From: a virus
Length of the DNA stretch: 25,529 nucleotides
Virus record (IMG/VR): IMGVR_UViG_3300042691_022274
Span: 1-25,529 of that record
Direction: 5' to 3' (one strand)
Made by a program: the position numbers and the translations under genes. Below, in pieces: positions 1-6,109 of the stretch (its first letter is position 1; the number at the start of each line of letters is the position of its first letter). The notes beneath the pieces were generated by a model, which saw only the letters and a program-made list of their open reading frames with translations, did not search any database and was not told the DNA's origin.

Positions 1-2
1 CT

Positions 3-116
3 ATCATTAGTATGTGCGTCGGTTGGGTGGTTCTTGCTTTATTTGCTGAGGGACTTTTGAGATTGGTTGGGGTTATTCCACCTTTACTTCCATTTCTTAA
101 AATTACTTTAAACTAA
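3..116 (+). CDS. C-terminal part of a small hydrophobic protein (possibly complete from 12)
   Basis: The frame is open from the window edge to a TAA at 114-116, so the gene either starts upstream or at the ATG at 12 (34 residues). The visible peptide is almost entirely hydrophobic (Val, Leu, Ile, Phe, with a PP pair and a short Lys-containing end), so it is probably a one-pass membrane peptide. Its stop overlaps the next start (TAATG at 114-118), the usual arrangement of co-translated phage genes here. I do not recognise the family and infer no function. Confidence 0.5.
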   Translation: MISMCVGWVVLALFAEGLLRLVGVIPPLLPFLKITLN

Positions 117-229
117 TGGTATCAATTACAGAAGAAGATTTGCAAAAATTAAATCAAAGAGTTTTTCAACAAAAAATGGATGAACTCTTCGAAGAACCAT
201 CAACTTACGAGGACGAAGAAGATGAGTAA
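116..229 (+). CDS. Small acidic hypothetical protein (37 aa)
   Basis: The ATG at 116 overlaps the preceding stop and the frame closes with TAA at 227-229. The product is very acidic: an amphipathic N-terminal half with the pattern EEDLQKLNQRV, then a tail rich in Glu and Asp. No membrane segment or catalytic motif is visible. It overlaps the next gene by 8 nt. Both junctions look like translational coupling, which is the main argument that this short frame is real. Function unknown. Confidence 0.5.
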   Translation: MVSITEEDLQKLNQRVFQQKMDELFEEPSTYEDEEDE

Positions 230-311
230 TACAATTTTTACAGCAATGACTATCATTGGTATTGTTGGATTGTTTATTGTATGGGGACTCAATAATGCAT
301 ATCCCCAATAA
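222..311 (+). CDS. Single-pass membrane micro-protein (29 aa)
   Basis: The frame runs from ATG at 222 to TAA at 309-311. Most of the peptide is one predicted membrane helix (roughly residues 5-23, TIIGIVGLFIVWG core) with short polar ends. Its size recalls the small single-helix subunits of photosynthetic complexes, but I cannot match it to PetN, PsbM or another known subunit. It overlaps the genes on both sides (222-229 and 295-311). Function unknown; a membrane location is the only inference. Confidence 0.45.
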   Translation: MSNTIFTAMTIIGIVGLFIVWGLNNAYPQ

Positions 312-495
312 GCAAAAGTATAATTTTGCAATGTCTGCTTTTGTGAGAATGTATGGACACGGTATTGCAAACAATATAGATATTAAACAGTTTTGCAAAG
401 AATGGTCTACTAGAACAGATAATGCACCATTACAAGGACTTGACGAAGTGGACCAATACATGTACTATGAATACAAGAACTGGAGAGGAAGATGA
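295..495 (+). CDS. Hypothetical protein (66 aa)
   Basis: A longer reading from 256 is possible, but the ATG at 295 gives the short overlap typical of this region and avoids running through most of the preceding gene. The product is a soluble-looking 66-residue protein rich in aromatic and charged residues (YGHGIANN near the middle, a Tyr/Trp-rich end). It ends in an ATGA overlap with the next start at 492. No recognised domain. The sequence is not repetitive and looks like real coding sequence, but the function is unknown. Confidence 0.5.
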   Translation: MHIPNKQKYNFAMSAFVRMYGHGIANNIDIKQFCKEWSTRTDNAPLQGLDEVDQYMYYEYKNWRGR

Positions 496-608
496 TTTTC
501 CACTTAGTTGAGACACTAGCAGCAAGTCCTTTCTTTCTTTTCTTATGTGGATGTGGGTTGACAATCATACCATTTGCTGGTATTATGTTTATACACAAAA
601 ACAAGTAA
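492..608 (+). CDS. Membrane micro-protein (38 aa)
   Basis: The ATG at 492 overlaps the upstream TGA (ATGA), a Shine-Dalgarno-like GAGGAAG lies just 5' of it, and the stop is TAA at 606-608. The peptide is a single hydrophobic stretch (about residues 10-33, with a CGCG motif) ending in HKNK, so it is probably a one-pass membrane protein with a positively charged end. The stop is immediately followed by tRNA-Pro at 609. Its coding sequence also contains a sigma-70-type promoter (558-586) that would serve the tRNA. Function unknown. Confidence 0.45.
   Translation: MIFHLVETLAASPFFLFLCGCGLTIIPFAGIMFIHKNK
558..586 (+). promoter_or_regulatory. Sigma-70-type promoter for tRNA-Pro
   Basis: TTGACA at 558-563, exactly 17 nt, then TATTAT at 581-586. 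This is a near-consensus host-type promoter lying inside the 38-aa ORF. Transcription would begin about 15-20 nt before the tRNA at 609. Confidence 0.6.
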
Positions 609-682
609 CGGAATGTAGCTCAGTTTGGTAGAGCACTCGCTTTGGGAGCGAGATGTCGCAGGTTCGAATCCTGTCATTCCGA
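609..682 (+). tRNA. tRNA-Pro (UGG)
   Basis: A full cloverleaf can be folded by eye. The acceptor CGGAATG (609-615) pairs with CATTCCG (675-681), followed by discriminator A. The anticodon stem CTCGC/GCGAG carries loop TTTGGGA (anticodon TGG), and the T-arm contains GGTTCGAATCC. No CCA is encoded. Phage tRNAs of this kind are common in cyanomyoviruses and are thought to help translate codons that the phage uses more than the host. Confidence 0.95.
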
Positions 683-700
683 CTCATAAAACTTCACTTT

Positions 701-931
701 ATGAAAATGTATCCAGAACTTTCAGATCTCCAAAAGTTTACAGTCGAAGAGTTTCAAGAAGATTTTGATAATCTAATAGAAAGAGTAGAAAATGGCGAAT
801 CATTTATTATTACTGATGGAGAAAGAAACGCAGTGATAGTTCCATATAACGAAACCATAAAGTTTGCAGTAGAATCTAAAGTGGATGCTGATGTAATACG
901 AATACATACCGACCACGAAGAAGGTTCTTGA
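701..931 (+). CDS. Phd/YefM antitoxin-like protein (76 aa)
   Basis: The open frame begins at 653, but that start lies inside the tRNA, so the ATG at 701 (or 707) is preferred. Residues 12-50 show the pattern of the Phd/YefM antitoxin fold: FTVEEF, a helix FDNLIERVENGE, then strands FIITDGERNAVIVPY. In that family this N-terminal region binds DNA. No toxin-like gene (RelE, Doc) is next to it, so it may be a solitary transcription regulator or an anti-defence antitoxin. The promoter for the next tRNA block overlaps its stop codon. Family assignment is from pattern only. Confidence 0.65.
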   Translation: MKMYPELSDLQKFTVEEFQEDFDNLIERVENGESFIITDGERNAVIVPYNETIKFAVESKVDADVIRIHTDHEEGS

Positions 932-956
932 CGAAGAGTTCCAGGTCCTCTACAAT
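928..956 (+). promoter_or_regulatory. Sigma-70-type promoter for the Ile/Ile/Met tRNA cluster
   Basis: TTGACG at 928-933, 17-nt spacer, TACAAT at 951-956. It overlaps the stop of the antitoxin-like gene and would start RNA within about 10 nt of the tRNA at 971. Confidence 0.6.
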
Positions 957-970
957 AGATCTGGTCTTAT

Positions 971-1042
971 GGGACTGTCGCCTATGGGTTAAGGCCCACT
1001 GCTTATAACGGTGTGAACTGAGTTCAAGTCTCAGCAGTCCTA
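971..1042 (+). tRNA. tRNA-Ile (UAU)
   Basis: The acceptor GGGACTG (971-977) pairs with CAGTCCT (1035-1041), with one G-U pair. The anticodon stem CACTG/CGGTG holds loop CTTATAA, read as anticodon TAT. The T-arm is CTGAG TTCAAGT CTCAG. The trinucleotide CCA follows the discriminator at 1043-1045, so this tRNA appears to encode its own 3' end. It would read the AUA codon. Confidence 0.85.
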
Positions 1043-1046
1043 CCAC

Positions 1047-1118
1047 GGGAGTATAGCTTAATGGTTAGAGCGGGCTCCTTATAAGGGCTTAGTCTGGGTT
1101 CAACTCCCAGTATTCCCA
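1047..1118 (+). tRNA. tRNA-Ile (UAU), second copy by anticodon
   Basis: The acceptor GGGAGTA (1047-1053) pairs with TATTCCC (1111-1117), then A. The anticodon stem GGCTC/GGGCT is weak (two wobble pairs) and carries the same loop CTTATAA as the previous tRNA. The T-arm is CTGGG TTCAACT CCCAG. The body differs greatly from its neighbour, so it is not a recent duplicate. The weak anticodon stem makes the anticodon reading a little less certain. Confidence 0.75.
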
Positions 1119-1120
1119 TC

Positions 1121-1193
1121 GCTCCTTTAGCAATCTGGTGAATGCAGCGAACTCATAATTCGCCCGAGGCGTGTTCGATCCACGCAAGGAGCA
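1121..1193 (+). tRNA. tRNA with CAU anticodon (Met, or Ile2)
   Basis: The acceptor GCTCCTT (1121-1127) pairs perfectly with AAGGAGC (1186-1192), then A. The anticodon stem GCGAA/TTCGC holds loop CTCATAA (anticodon CAT). The T-arm is GCGTG TTCGATC CACGC. It could be elongator tRNA-Met or a lysidine-modified tRNA-Ile2; sequence alone does not settle it. Confidence 0.85.
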
Positions 1194-1195
1194 TA

Positions 1196-1215
1196 GGACA
1201 GAAACAAATCTGTCC
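1196..1215 (+). other. Stem-loop after the tRNA cluster
   Basis: GGACAG (1196-1201), 8-nt A-rich loop, CTGTCC (1210-1215). There is no U-tract, so it is not a classical terminator. It could mark tRNA 3' processing or protect the transcript end. Confidence 0.4.
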
Positions 1216-1218
1216 ACC

Positions 1219-1247
1219 TTGACTTCTCCAAGTCAAACCCTTATAAT
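1219..1247 (+). promoter_or_regulatory. Consensus sigma-70 promoter with palindrome over the -35
   Basis: TTGACT at 1219-1224, 17-nt spacer, perfect TATAAT at 1242-1247. The -35 box forms the left arm of a perfect inverted repeat, TTGACTT-CTCC-AAGTCAA (1219-1236), which could be an operator. It lies 23 nt before the gene at 1270. Confidence 0.7.
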
Positions 1248-1269
1248 ACTAAGGTCAACATTCAAAACA

Positions 1270-1485
1270 ATGACTCTCACAGCAAAATTCAAGAAAGACG
1301 TTCAAACCCTTCGTGGTGCAGCAAACGGCGATTTCTATCTTGATGTAAAGAATCCGAAACTCTACAAAAAGGTTCGTCGTTTTTATGAGAATGAAGGTGT
1401 AGTATTCTCTGGTGATCCCCTTGATGACTATGAAATGCTTATGGAATATGTTCTTGCAGATCTTGAATCCGTTGAGGTTGCATGA
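1270..1485 (+). CDS. Hypothetical protein (71 aa)
   Basis: The frame is open from 1171, but that runs from inside tRNA-Met. The ATG at 1270, just downstream of the strong promoter at 1219-1247, is the sensible start. The product is a compact mixed-charge protein (KFKKDVQTLRG at the N-terminus, an acidic C-terminus with DDYEMLMEYV), likely cytoplasmic and partly helical. It ends in an ATGA overlap with the next gene. As the first gene behind a consensus promoter it is probably expressed early. I do not recognise the family. Confidence 0.6.
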   Translation: MTLTAKFKKDVQTLRGAANGDFYLDVKNPKLYKKVRRFYENEGVVFSGDPLDDYEMLMEYVLADLESVEVA

Positions 1486-1730
1486 CAACACGACTTCCTA
1501 AAGTCCTTTTAGAACGTGAAGGATATCGATTTGTAGAAGTTGGTATTCTTGAAATCAACGGTAAACCTGATTATCGTATGCAAAAGCAAAACGAATACAC
1601 CAAACGCTGGAATGACATTTATCTTTTTGATAATGTTCTACAATGTTCTACTGCTATGGAAGACATTGAATATGCGAAATGGTTAGACCCTGATAGGGTC
1701 CCTTGTTATGTGAGAGACGATGATGAGTAA
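1482..1730 (+). CDS. Hypothetical protein (82 aa)
   Basis: The ATG at 1482 overlaps the upstream TGA by 4 nt, so translation is probably coupled. The product is soluble-looking: an N-terminal region with alternating hydrophobics (FVEVGILEINGKPDY), several aromatics, and an acidic RDDDE end. No metal-binding or nucleotide-binding motif is seen. It sits behind the promoter at 1219-1247 with the preceding gene as a probable two-gene early unit. Function unknown. Confidence 0.6.
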   Translation: MTTRLPKVLLEREGYRFVEVGILEINGKPDYRMQKQNEYTKRWNDIYLFDNVLQCSTAMEDIEYAKWLDPDRVPCYVRDDDE

Positions 1731-1778
1731 ATAGTCACGGATGGACTTTAACAGCACTGGTCGGGAGCAAAACCCCTT

Positions 1779-2012
1779 ATGTCTAAATCTGATTTGCTTC
1801 GGTGGATTGGGAATATTCTCCTCATCATTGGTTATCAAACTATGTTATGGGGAGAATTTAAATATGGTTTAATGATAAAGGTTGTTGGAGGATTACTCAC
1901 AGTACCCTTTGCTATTAAACTTAAACTTTGGGATGTACTATTCTTATGTGCATTCTTTGGTATTACCGAGATATCAAAGTTAACCCAAATTTTCTTAGTT
2001 TCACAAAACTAA
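1779..2012 (+). CDS. Small multi-pass membrane protein (77 aa)
   Basis: The protein starts at ATG 1779 and has about three hydrophobic segments: residues 8-25 (WIGNILLIIGYQTMLWG), 30-46 (GLMIKVVGGLLTVPFAI) and 50-64 (WDVLFLCAFFGITEI). This suggests a three-helix inner-membrane protein. It does not match a photosystem subunit or a holin that I can name. The 48-nt gap before it contains no evident promoter. Function unknown; the membrane location is well supported by composition. Confidence 0.6.
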   Translation: MSKSDLLRWIGNILLIIGYQTMLWGEFKYGLMIKVVGGLLTVPFAIKLKLWDVLFLCAFFGITEISKLTQIFLVSQN

Positions 2013-2026
2013 GTGGTGGAGTCAAA

Positions 2027-2131
2027 ATGACCCCTATGAGTTTCTTGCTTCTCTCAAGAGCAAGTGGTGCGGATGGGACTCTCTCCCGCCTGGTTTCCAA
2101 TTTCCAGTCAAAGAATTGGTGGCGAGCCTGA
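2027..2131 (+). CDS. Possible short protein (34 aa), weak
   Basis: The ATG at 2027 follows a GGTGGAG stretch that could serve as a ribosome-binding site, and the frame ends just before the terminator at 2138. The 34-residue product (Ser/Arg-rich, ending NWWRA) has no recognisable feature. The other forward frame also reads open through this stretch without a start codon, so this could instead be non-coding or the remains of a longer gene. Listed with low confidence. Confidence 0.25.
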   Translation: MTPMSFLLLSRASGADGTLSRLVSNFQSKNWWRA

Positions 2132-2137
2132 ATTGCG

Positions 2138-2167
2138 AAGGTGGGTTGCATAAACCCACCTTTTTTT
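2138..2167 (+). terminator. Rho-independent terminator
   Basis: GGTGGGTT (2140-2147), loop GCATA, AACCCACC (2153-2160), flanked by AA and a run of seven T (2161-2167). It separates the small-gene region from the glycan cassette. The AT-rich TATATAATATATAC just after it (from 2166) may act as a -10 or late-like element for the cassette, but it matches no consensus well. Confidence 0.9.
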
Positions 2168-2200
2168 ATATAATATATACTAAGAGTAATTTATTCATCT

Positions 2201-3268
2201 ATGAGTGACTATAAGAAAACAGCACTTGTTCTTGGTGCTGGTGGTTTTATTGGAAGCCACATGGTAAAAAGACTGCGGGCAGAAGGGTATTGGGTCCGTG
2301 GTGTAGATCTTAAATATCCTGAATTTTCAATTTCTGAGGCAAATGAGTTTGTTCAGGGGGATTTGAGAGACGCTAATTTTGTGGAAAGAGTGCTTCAGTT
2401 TAAAGGATATCTCGGCAATTTCTATCACTTTGTAGCATCTCAATATATTGATACTTTTGATGAAATCTATCAGTTTGCTGCTGATATGGGTGGTGCAGGA
2501 TTTGTTTTTTCTGGTGAGAATGATGCTGACATTATGCATAATTCTGCAAGTATTAATTTGAATGTCCTTGAGTCTCAGAGACAGTTGAATGACTTTAAGG
2601 GAGTAAACAAAACTAAGATTTTTTACTCTAGTTCTGCTTGTATGTATCCAGAACACAATCAATTAGACCCAGATAATCCAGATTGCCGTGAAGATTCAGC
2701 ATACCCCGCAAATCCAGATTCTGAATATGGTTGGGAGAAGTTGTTCTCAGAGCGGTTGTTTTTCGCTTATAATCGTAATTATAGGATCCCTGTTCGGGTT
2801 GCTAGGTATCATAATATCTTTGGACCAGAGGGAACTTGGGAAGGAGGTAGAGAAAAAGCGCCAGCAGCAATCTGCCGTAAAGTTGCCTATCTTCCTGAGG
2901 AAGGTGGAACCATCGAAGTGTGGGGAGATGGCCTACAAACTCGTTCCTTCTTGTATATTGATGAATGCATTGAAGCAACCCGCAGATTGATGGATAGTGA
3001 TTTTATGGGACCAGTTAATATTGGTTCTGAAGAAATGGTAACTATCAATCAACTTGTTGATACTGCTGCCAAAGTTGCTGATAAAGTGGTAGGTAAAGAA
3101 CATATTTTAGATGCCCCTCTTGGAGTTCGTGGACGTAATTCAAATAATGATTTGATTCGTGAAAAACTGGGATGGGATTATTCTCAGGCACTTGAAGATG
3201 GAATTGCTAAAACTTATTCTTGGATTAAAAATCAAATTCTGAAAAAAGACTCCAAAACTTCTTCTTGA
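2201..3268 (+). CDS. GDP-mannose 3,5-epimerase (GME-like)
   Basis: This 355-residue short-chain dehydrogenase/epimerase would convert GDP-D-mannose to GDP-L-galactose (and GDP-L-gulose). It has the NAD-binding motif GAGGFIG at residues 12-18. From memory of the plant enzyme, the catalytic set C145/Y174/K178/K217 corresponds here to C147 (SSSACMYP), Y176 and K180 (YGWEK) and K219 (GREKAPAAICRK), all shifted by two. The stretches WGDGLQTRSF, PVNIGSEEMV and GVRGRNS are also typical of GME. It is the first gene of the polysaccharide cassette, and the next ORF begins 2 nt after its stop. GME fits much better than a generic GalE-type epimerase. Confidence 0.88.
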   Translation: MSDYKKTALVLGAGGFIGSHMVKRLRAEGYWVRGVDLKYPEFSISEANEFVQGDLRDANFVERVLQFKGYLGNFYHFVASQYIDTFDEIYQFAADMGGAGFVFSGENDADIMHNSASINLNVLESQRQLNDFKGVNKTKIFYSSSACMYPEHNQLDPDNPDCREDSAYPANPDSEYGWEKLFSERLFFAYNRNYRIPVRVARYHNIFGPEGTWEGGREKAPAAICRKVAYLPEEGGTIEVWGDGLQTRSFLYIDECIEATRRLMDSDFMGPVNIGSEEMVTINQLVDTAAKVADKVVGKEHILDAPLGVRGRNSNNDLIREKLGWDYSQALEDGIAKTYSWIKNQILKKDSKTSS

Positions 3269-3270
3269 TA

Positions 3271-4197
3271 ATGAAAAAAATATACCTTGTTAATACAAGT
3301 GAGTATCCGACAAAGGGTACTCACTATTTGATGAGTATGAAATTTGTGAATGGTTTTTCTTTATATGGTCTTGAAGCATATGATTTAAAAAACTTTGAAG
3401 AAATCGAAGATTCTGAAGATCAAATATTCTTGATGTGTGATAACTTTTATGATCAAAGAAGTTCTAATTGGATGGACTACTTTGATTATTTGGCAAATAA
3501 GTTTCAAAAAACTACTTGGATTTTTTGGACTTTCCATAATGTATTGAATAATCACTATAAAGAAAAAGACTTTCCATTCAAAAAGTATATTTTTACTGGA
3601 GAGTATTATAGAGATCCTGATTTTTCATATTTTGGAGAGCACTTCAGGGAATATGTAAATCATCCAAATTATGTTTCTCTTCCTTTTGCTGCCAGTATTA
3701 ATCCAAATGATATTGATTATATTCTATCCCAAAGAACTGATGAGTATGATTGTGGATTTTCGGGATGCAACTATAAGGAGGAATGGTCTCGTAAGTTAGA
3801 ACAAAAATATAATTGCTTTATTCATTATTGGCCTCCATTTCTTGATGAATCTGAACGTATCCGAAACGCTTTTCTAGGTTCTAAAATTTGTCTAGGGTTT
3901 AACTCCGACGATAATATTAAAAATGGTCTACCTACAGAAAGAGTATTTGAGGGCATTGCTTACGGTTGTGTAGTTTTAACTGATTGTGAAATGGCTGTAG
4001 ATGCAACTGATGGTGTTGCAGTTTATGTTTCGGATTATACTGACTTGGAAAAAAAAGTGGAGTATTATCTAAACAATGAAGAAGCACGTTTAGAAAAACA
4101 AAAACAAGGAAAGTTGTTTGCAAAATCTAAAGGAACATATTATAGTGTTATTGAAAACTTCTTAAAAACGATCAATAAAATTTACAATGAGTCATGA
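3271..4197 (+). CDS. Glycosyltransferase, GT1/CgeB-like
   Basis: This 308-residue protein starts at ATG 3271; an in-frame TTG at 3265 overlaps the previous stop and is a less likely start. Its C-terminal half shows the donor-binding pattern of GT-B enzymes: FLGSKICLGFNSDD, then GLPTERVFEGIAYGCVVLTD (about residues 218-240). This matches the family-1 pattern in which glycosyltransferases of the CgeB/Glyco_trans_1_2 type recognise the nucleotide sugar. The N-terminal half (acceptor side) is not recognisable. It overlaps nadE by ATGA. It probably adds one sugar to the phage-directed glycan; donor and acceptor are unknown. Confidence 0.75.
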   Translation: MKKIYLVNTSEYPTKGTHYLMSMKFVNGFSLYGLEAYDLKNFEEIEDSEDQIFLMCDNFYDQRSSNWMDYFDYLANKFQKTTWIFWTFHNVLNNHYKEKDFPFKKYIFTGEYYRDPDFSYFGEHFREYVNHPNYVSLPFAASINPNDIDYILSQRTDEYDCGFSGCNYKEEWSRKLEQKYNCFIHYWPPFLDESERIRNAFLGSKICLGFNSDDNIKNGLPTERVFEGIAYGCVVLTDCEMAVDATDGVAVYVSDYTDLEKKVEYYLNNEEARLEKQKQGKLFAKSKGTYYSVIENFLKTINKIYNES

Positions 4198-4949
4198 ATA
4201 GAATTACTGATTATAATAAGGTAAAGACTGATATTGTTAAGTGGTTGGGTGATTATGCCATAGAATATCCAACTATTAAGTCTTTTGTTGTTGGAGTTTC
4301 TGGTGGAATTGATTCTGCTGTTGTAGCAACTCTTTGTGCAGAAACCGGTCTTCCAACTTATGTTCTTTCTATGCCACTCCATTCTAGTGCTAAGAATGAT
4401 ACTTTGTCTGATGAGTATAGTTCTTTACTGGAAGATAAGTATGATAATGTTACTAAGATTAGAATTGATTTAACGAGTACATATGACCAACTCGTAAATT
4501 CTTTCGAATCAATTAATTCTCAGTTTGTTTCAAATCAATTGGCAAATGCGAATACAAAGTCTCGTATTCGCATGGTTACACTATATCAAGTTGCGGGTTC
4601 TGTAAGTGGTATTGTTGTTGGTACTGGAAACAAAGTTGAAGATTATGGTGTAGGATTTTATACTAAATATGGTGACGGTGGAGTTGATATCGCCCCTATT
4701 GCAGATCTTTATAAGACTGAAGTATGGGAACTGGGAAAATATCTTGGCGTAGACCAACGTATTATTGATGCTCCTCCAACCGACGGGCTTTGGGAGGATA
4801 GTAGATCTGATGAAGACCAAATTGGCGCTTCTTATGCAGAACTAGAAGAAGCTATGGAGTATGGTACTGGACCTGCTCTAGAAATTCTTAAGAAATTCAA
4901 CGCCCAAAATAAACATAAAATGGAACCAATACCTACATTTAAACTATGA
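4194..4949 (+). CDS. nadE: NAD(+) synthetase, ammonia-dependent type
   Basis: This 251-residue enzyme of the N-type ATP pyrophosphatase family amidates nicotinate adenine dinucleotide to NAD+. The ATP-binding P-loop SGGIDS is at residues 36-41. GTGNKVEDYG, the TKYGDGGVDIAPIADLYKTEVW block and APPTDGLW are close to the classical NadE motifs. No glutaminase domain is present, so ammonia would be the nitrogen donor. It lies between a glycosyltransferase and a UDP-glucose dehydrogenase-type gene with ATGA overlaps on both sides. That suggests it supplies NAD+ for the neighbouring NAD-dependent enzymes, or has been recruited to amidate a sugar acid. The canonical motifs favour true NAD synthesis. 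Confidence 0.88.
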   Translation: MNRITDYNKVKTDIVKWLGDYAIEYPTIKSFVVGVSGGIDSAVVATLCAETGLPTYVLSMPLHSSAKNDTLSDEYSSLLEDKYDNVTKIRIDLTSTYDQLVNSFESINSQFVSNQLANANTKSRIRMVTLYQVAGSVSGIVVGTGNKVEDYGVGFYTKYGDGGVDIAPIADLYKTEVWELGKYLGVDQRIIDAPPTDGLWEDSRSDEDQIGASYAELEEAMEYGTGPALEILKKFNAQNKHKMEPIPTFKL

Positions 4950-6109
4950 AAATTGGAGTAATCGGTGCGGGAAGACTTGGAATTTGCTTTGCTCTTCTTT
5001 GCGAACAAGCTGGATACGATGTTATTGTCTCTGACATTAGAGAAGATTATGTTCAGAATCTTAACAATAGAGAAATAGTAACAAATGAACCTGAGGTTCA
5101 AAGTCTTTTAAAGTCTTCTAAAAATTTTAGAGCAACCACGGATAATAAAGAAGTCATCCGTGAGTGTGATCTAATTTATACTTTAGTTGCAACACCCTCT
5201 CTTGAGGATGGTTCTTATGATATTTCATCTGTTTGGAATATCGTAGAAAACTTCAAAGAAGAAAGTATAACCAGTCGAAAATATTTTGTAGTTGGATGTA
5301 CTGTAAATCCTGGTGATTGTGATAATTTTAGAAAACAACTTCCAAATAACATTAAAGTTTTTTACAATCCAGAATTCATAGCACAGGGGTCCATTGTAAA
5401 TGACCTTCGCAATGCTGATATGGTTCTTTTGGGAGTTGATTCTTGGGATAATACTGATGAAAAAATCATCTCAGATATTAGAAGTTTGTATCAAAAGATT
5501 CAAACTTCAAGAGCAATCATTTGCACCATGTCTACAACAGCAGCAGAAATAACAAAGATAGCAATTAATTGTTATTTGACTACAAAAATCAGTTATGCAA
5601 ACATGCTAGGTGATGTTCTTCACCTGTCAGGATGTGGTGATGAAGTAATTGGAGTTCTTTCTGCAGTTGGAACTGACTCGCGAATTGGTAGAAAATACTT
5701 AAATTATGGTTTAGGGTATGGTGGTCCTTGTCTTCCTAGGGACAACAGAGCATTTGCTACGTTTGCAAAAAATGTTGGATTAGAGTATAATTTGGGAACA
5801 GTCACGGATGAGATTAATAACCAACATGCTAAATTTGTCTGTGATTTTTATGACAAAATAAACAAGAATAAAAACCCATTTTACTTTGATTATATTACGT
5901 ATAAAAAAGGAACAGATATTCTAACAGAAAGTCAACAATATAGACTTTGTATTGATTTACTAGATAGAGGACATAGAGTTTATATTCACAATGATACTCG
6001 TATTTTTAATGAAGTATATGATTACTTAAATGAAAAATATGATGATAGAGTTAAGTTTGTAGATAATAGCGATAACATTACAGAACCAATTTTTATTGTA
6101 AATTTATGA
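4946..6109 (+). CDS. UDP-glucose/GDP-mannose 6-dehydrogenase family enzyme
   Basis: This 387-residue enzyme would oxidise the C6 alcohol of a nucleotide sugar to a uronic acid using two NAD+. The N-terminal Rossmann motif GAGRLG is at residues 7-12. Other family marks are NPEFIAQGS (141-149), a lysine in the EITKIAINCY helix (K204), and the catalytic cysteine C262 in GYGGPCLPRD. The last ~100 residues (third domain) are more divergent. UDP-glucose is the most usual substrate of the family, but GDP-mannose is plausible given the GME upstream. ATGA overlaps on both sides place it in the core of the cassette. Confidence 0.88.
   Translation: MKIGVIGAGRLGICFALLCEQAGYDVIVSDIREDYVQNLNNREIVTNEPEVQSLLKSSKNFRATTDNKEVIRECDLIYTLVATPSLEDGSYDISSVWNIVENFKEESITSRKYFVVGCTVNPGDCDNFRKQLPNNIKVFYNPEFIAQGSIVNDLRNADMVLLGVDSWDNTDEKIISDIRSLYQKIQTSRAIICTMSTTAAEITKIAINCYLTTKISYANMLGDVLHLSGCGDEVIGVLSAVGTDSRIGRKYLNYGLGYGGPCLPRDNRAFATFAKNVGLEYNLGTVTDEINNQHAKFVCDFYDKINKNKNPFYFDYITYKKGTDILTESQQYRLCIDLLDRGHRVYIHNDTRIFNEVYDYLNEKYDDRVKFVDNSDNITEPIFIVNL

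Noticed and set aside
126-461. 111-codon minus-strand frame
   Set aside because: It is antisense to a chain of small plus-strand genes with coupled starts; its product shows no family motif.
440-468. TTGACG-17-TACTAT promoter-like sequence inside the 66-aa ORF
   Set aside because: The -10 box is only 4 of 6, and there is no obvious need for a second promoter so close to the one at 558; left as chance.
653-700. Upstream extension of the Phd-like gene
   Set aside because: The extra codons lie within tRNA-Pro; the ATG at 701 is the first outside it.
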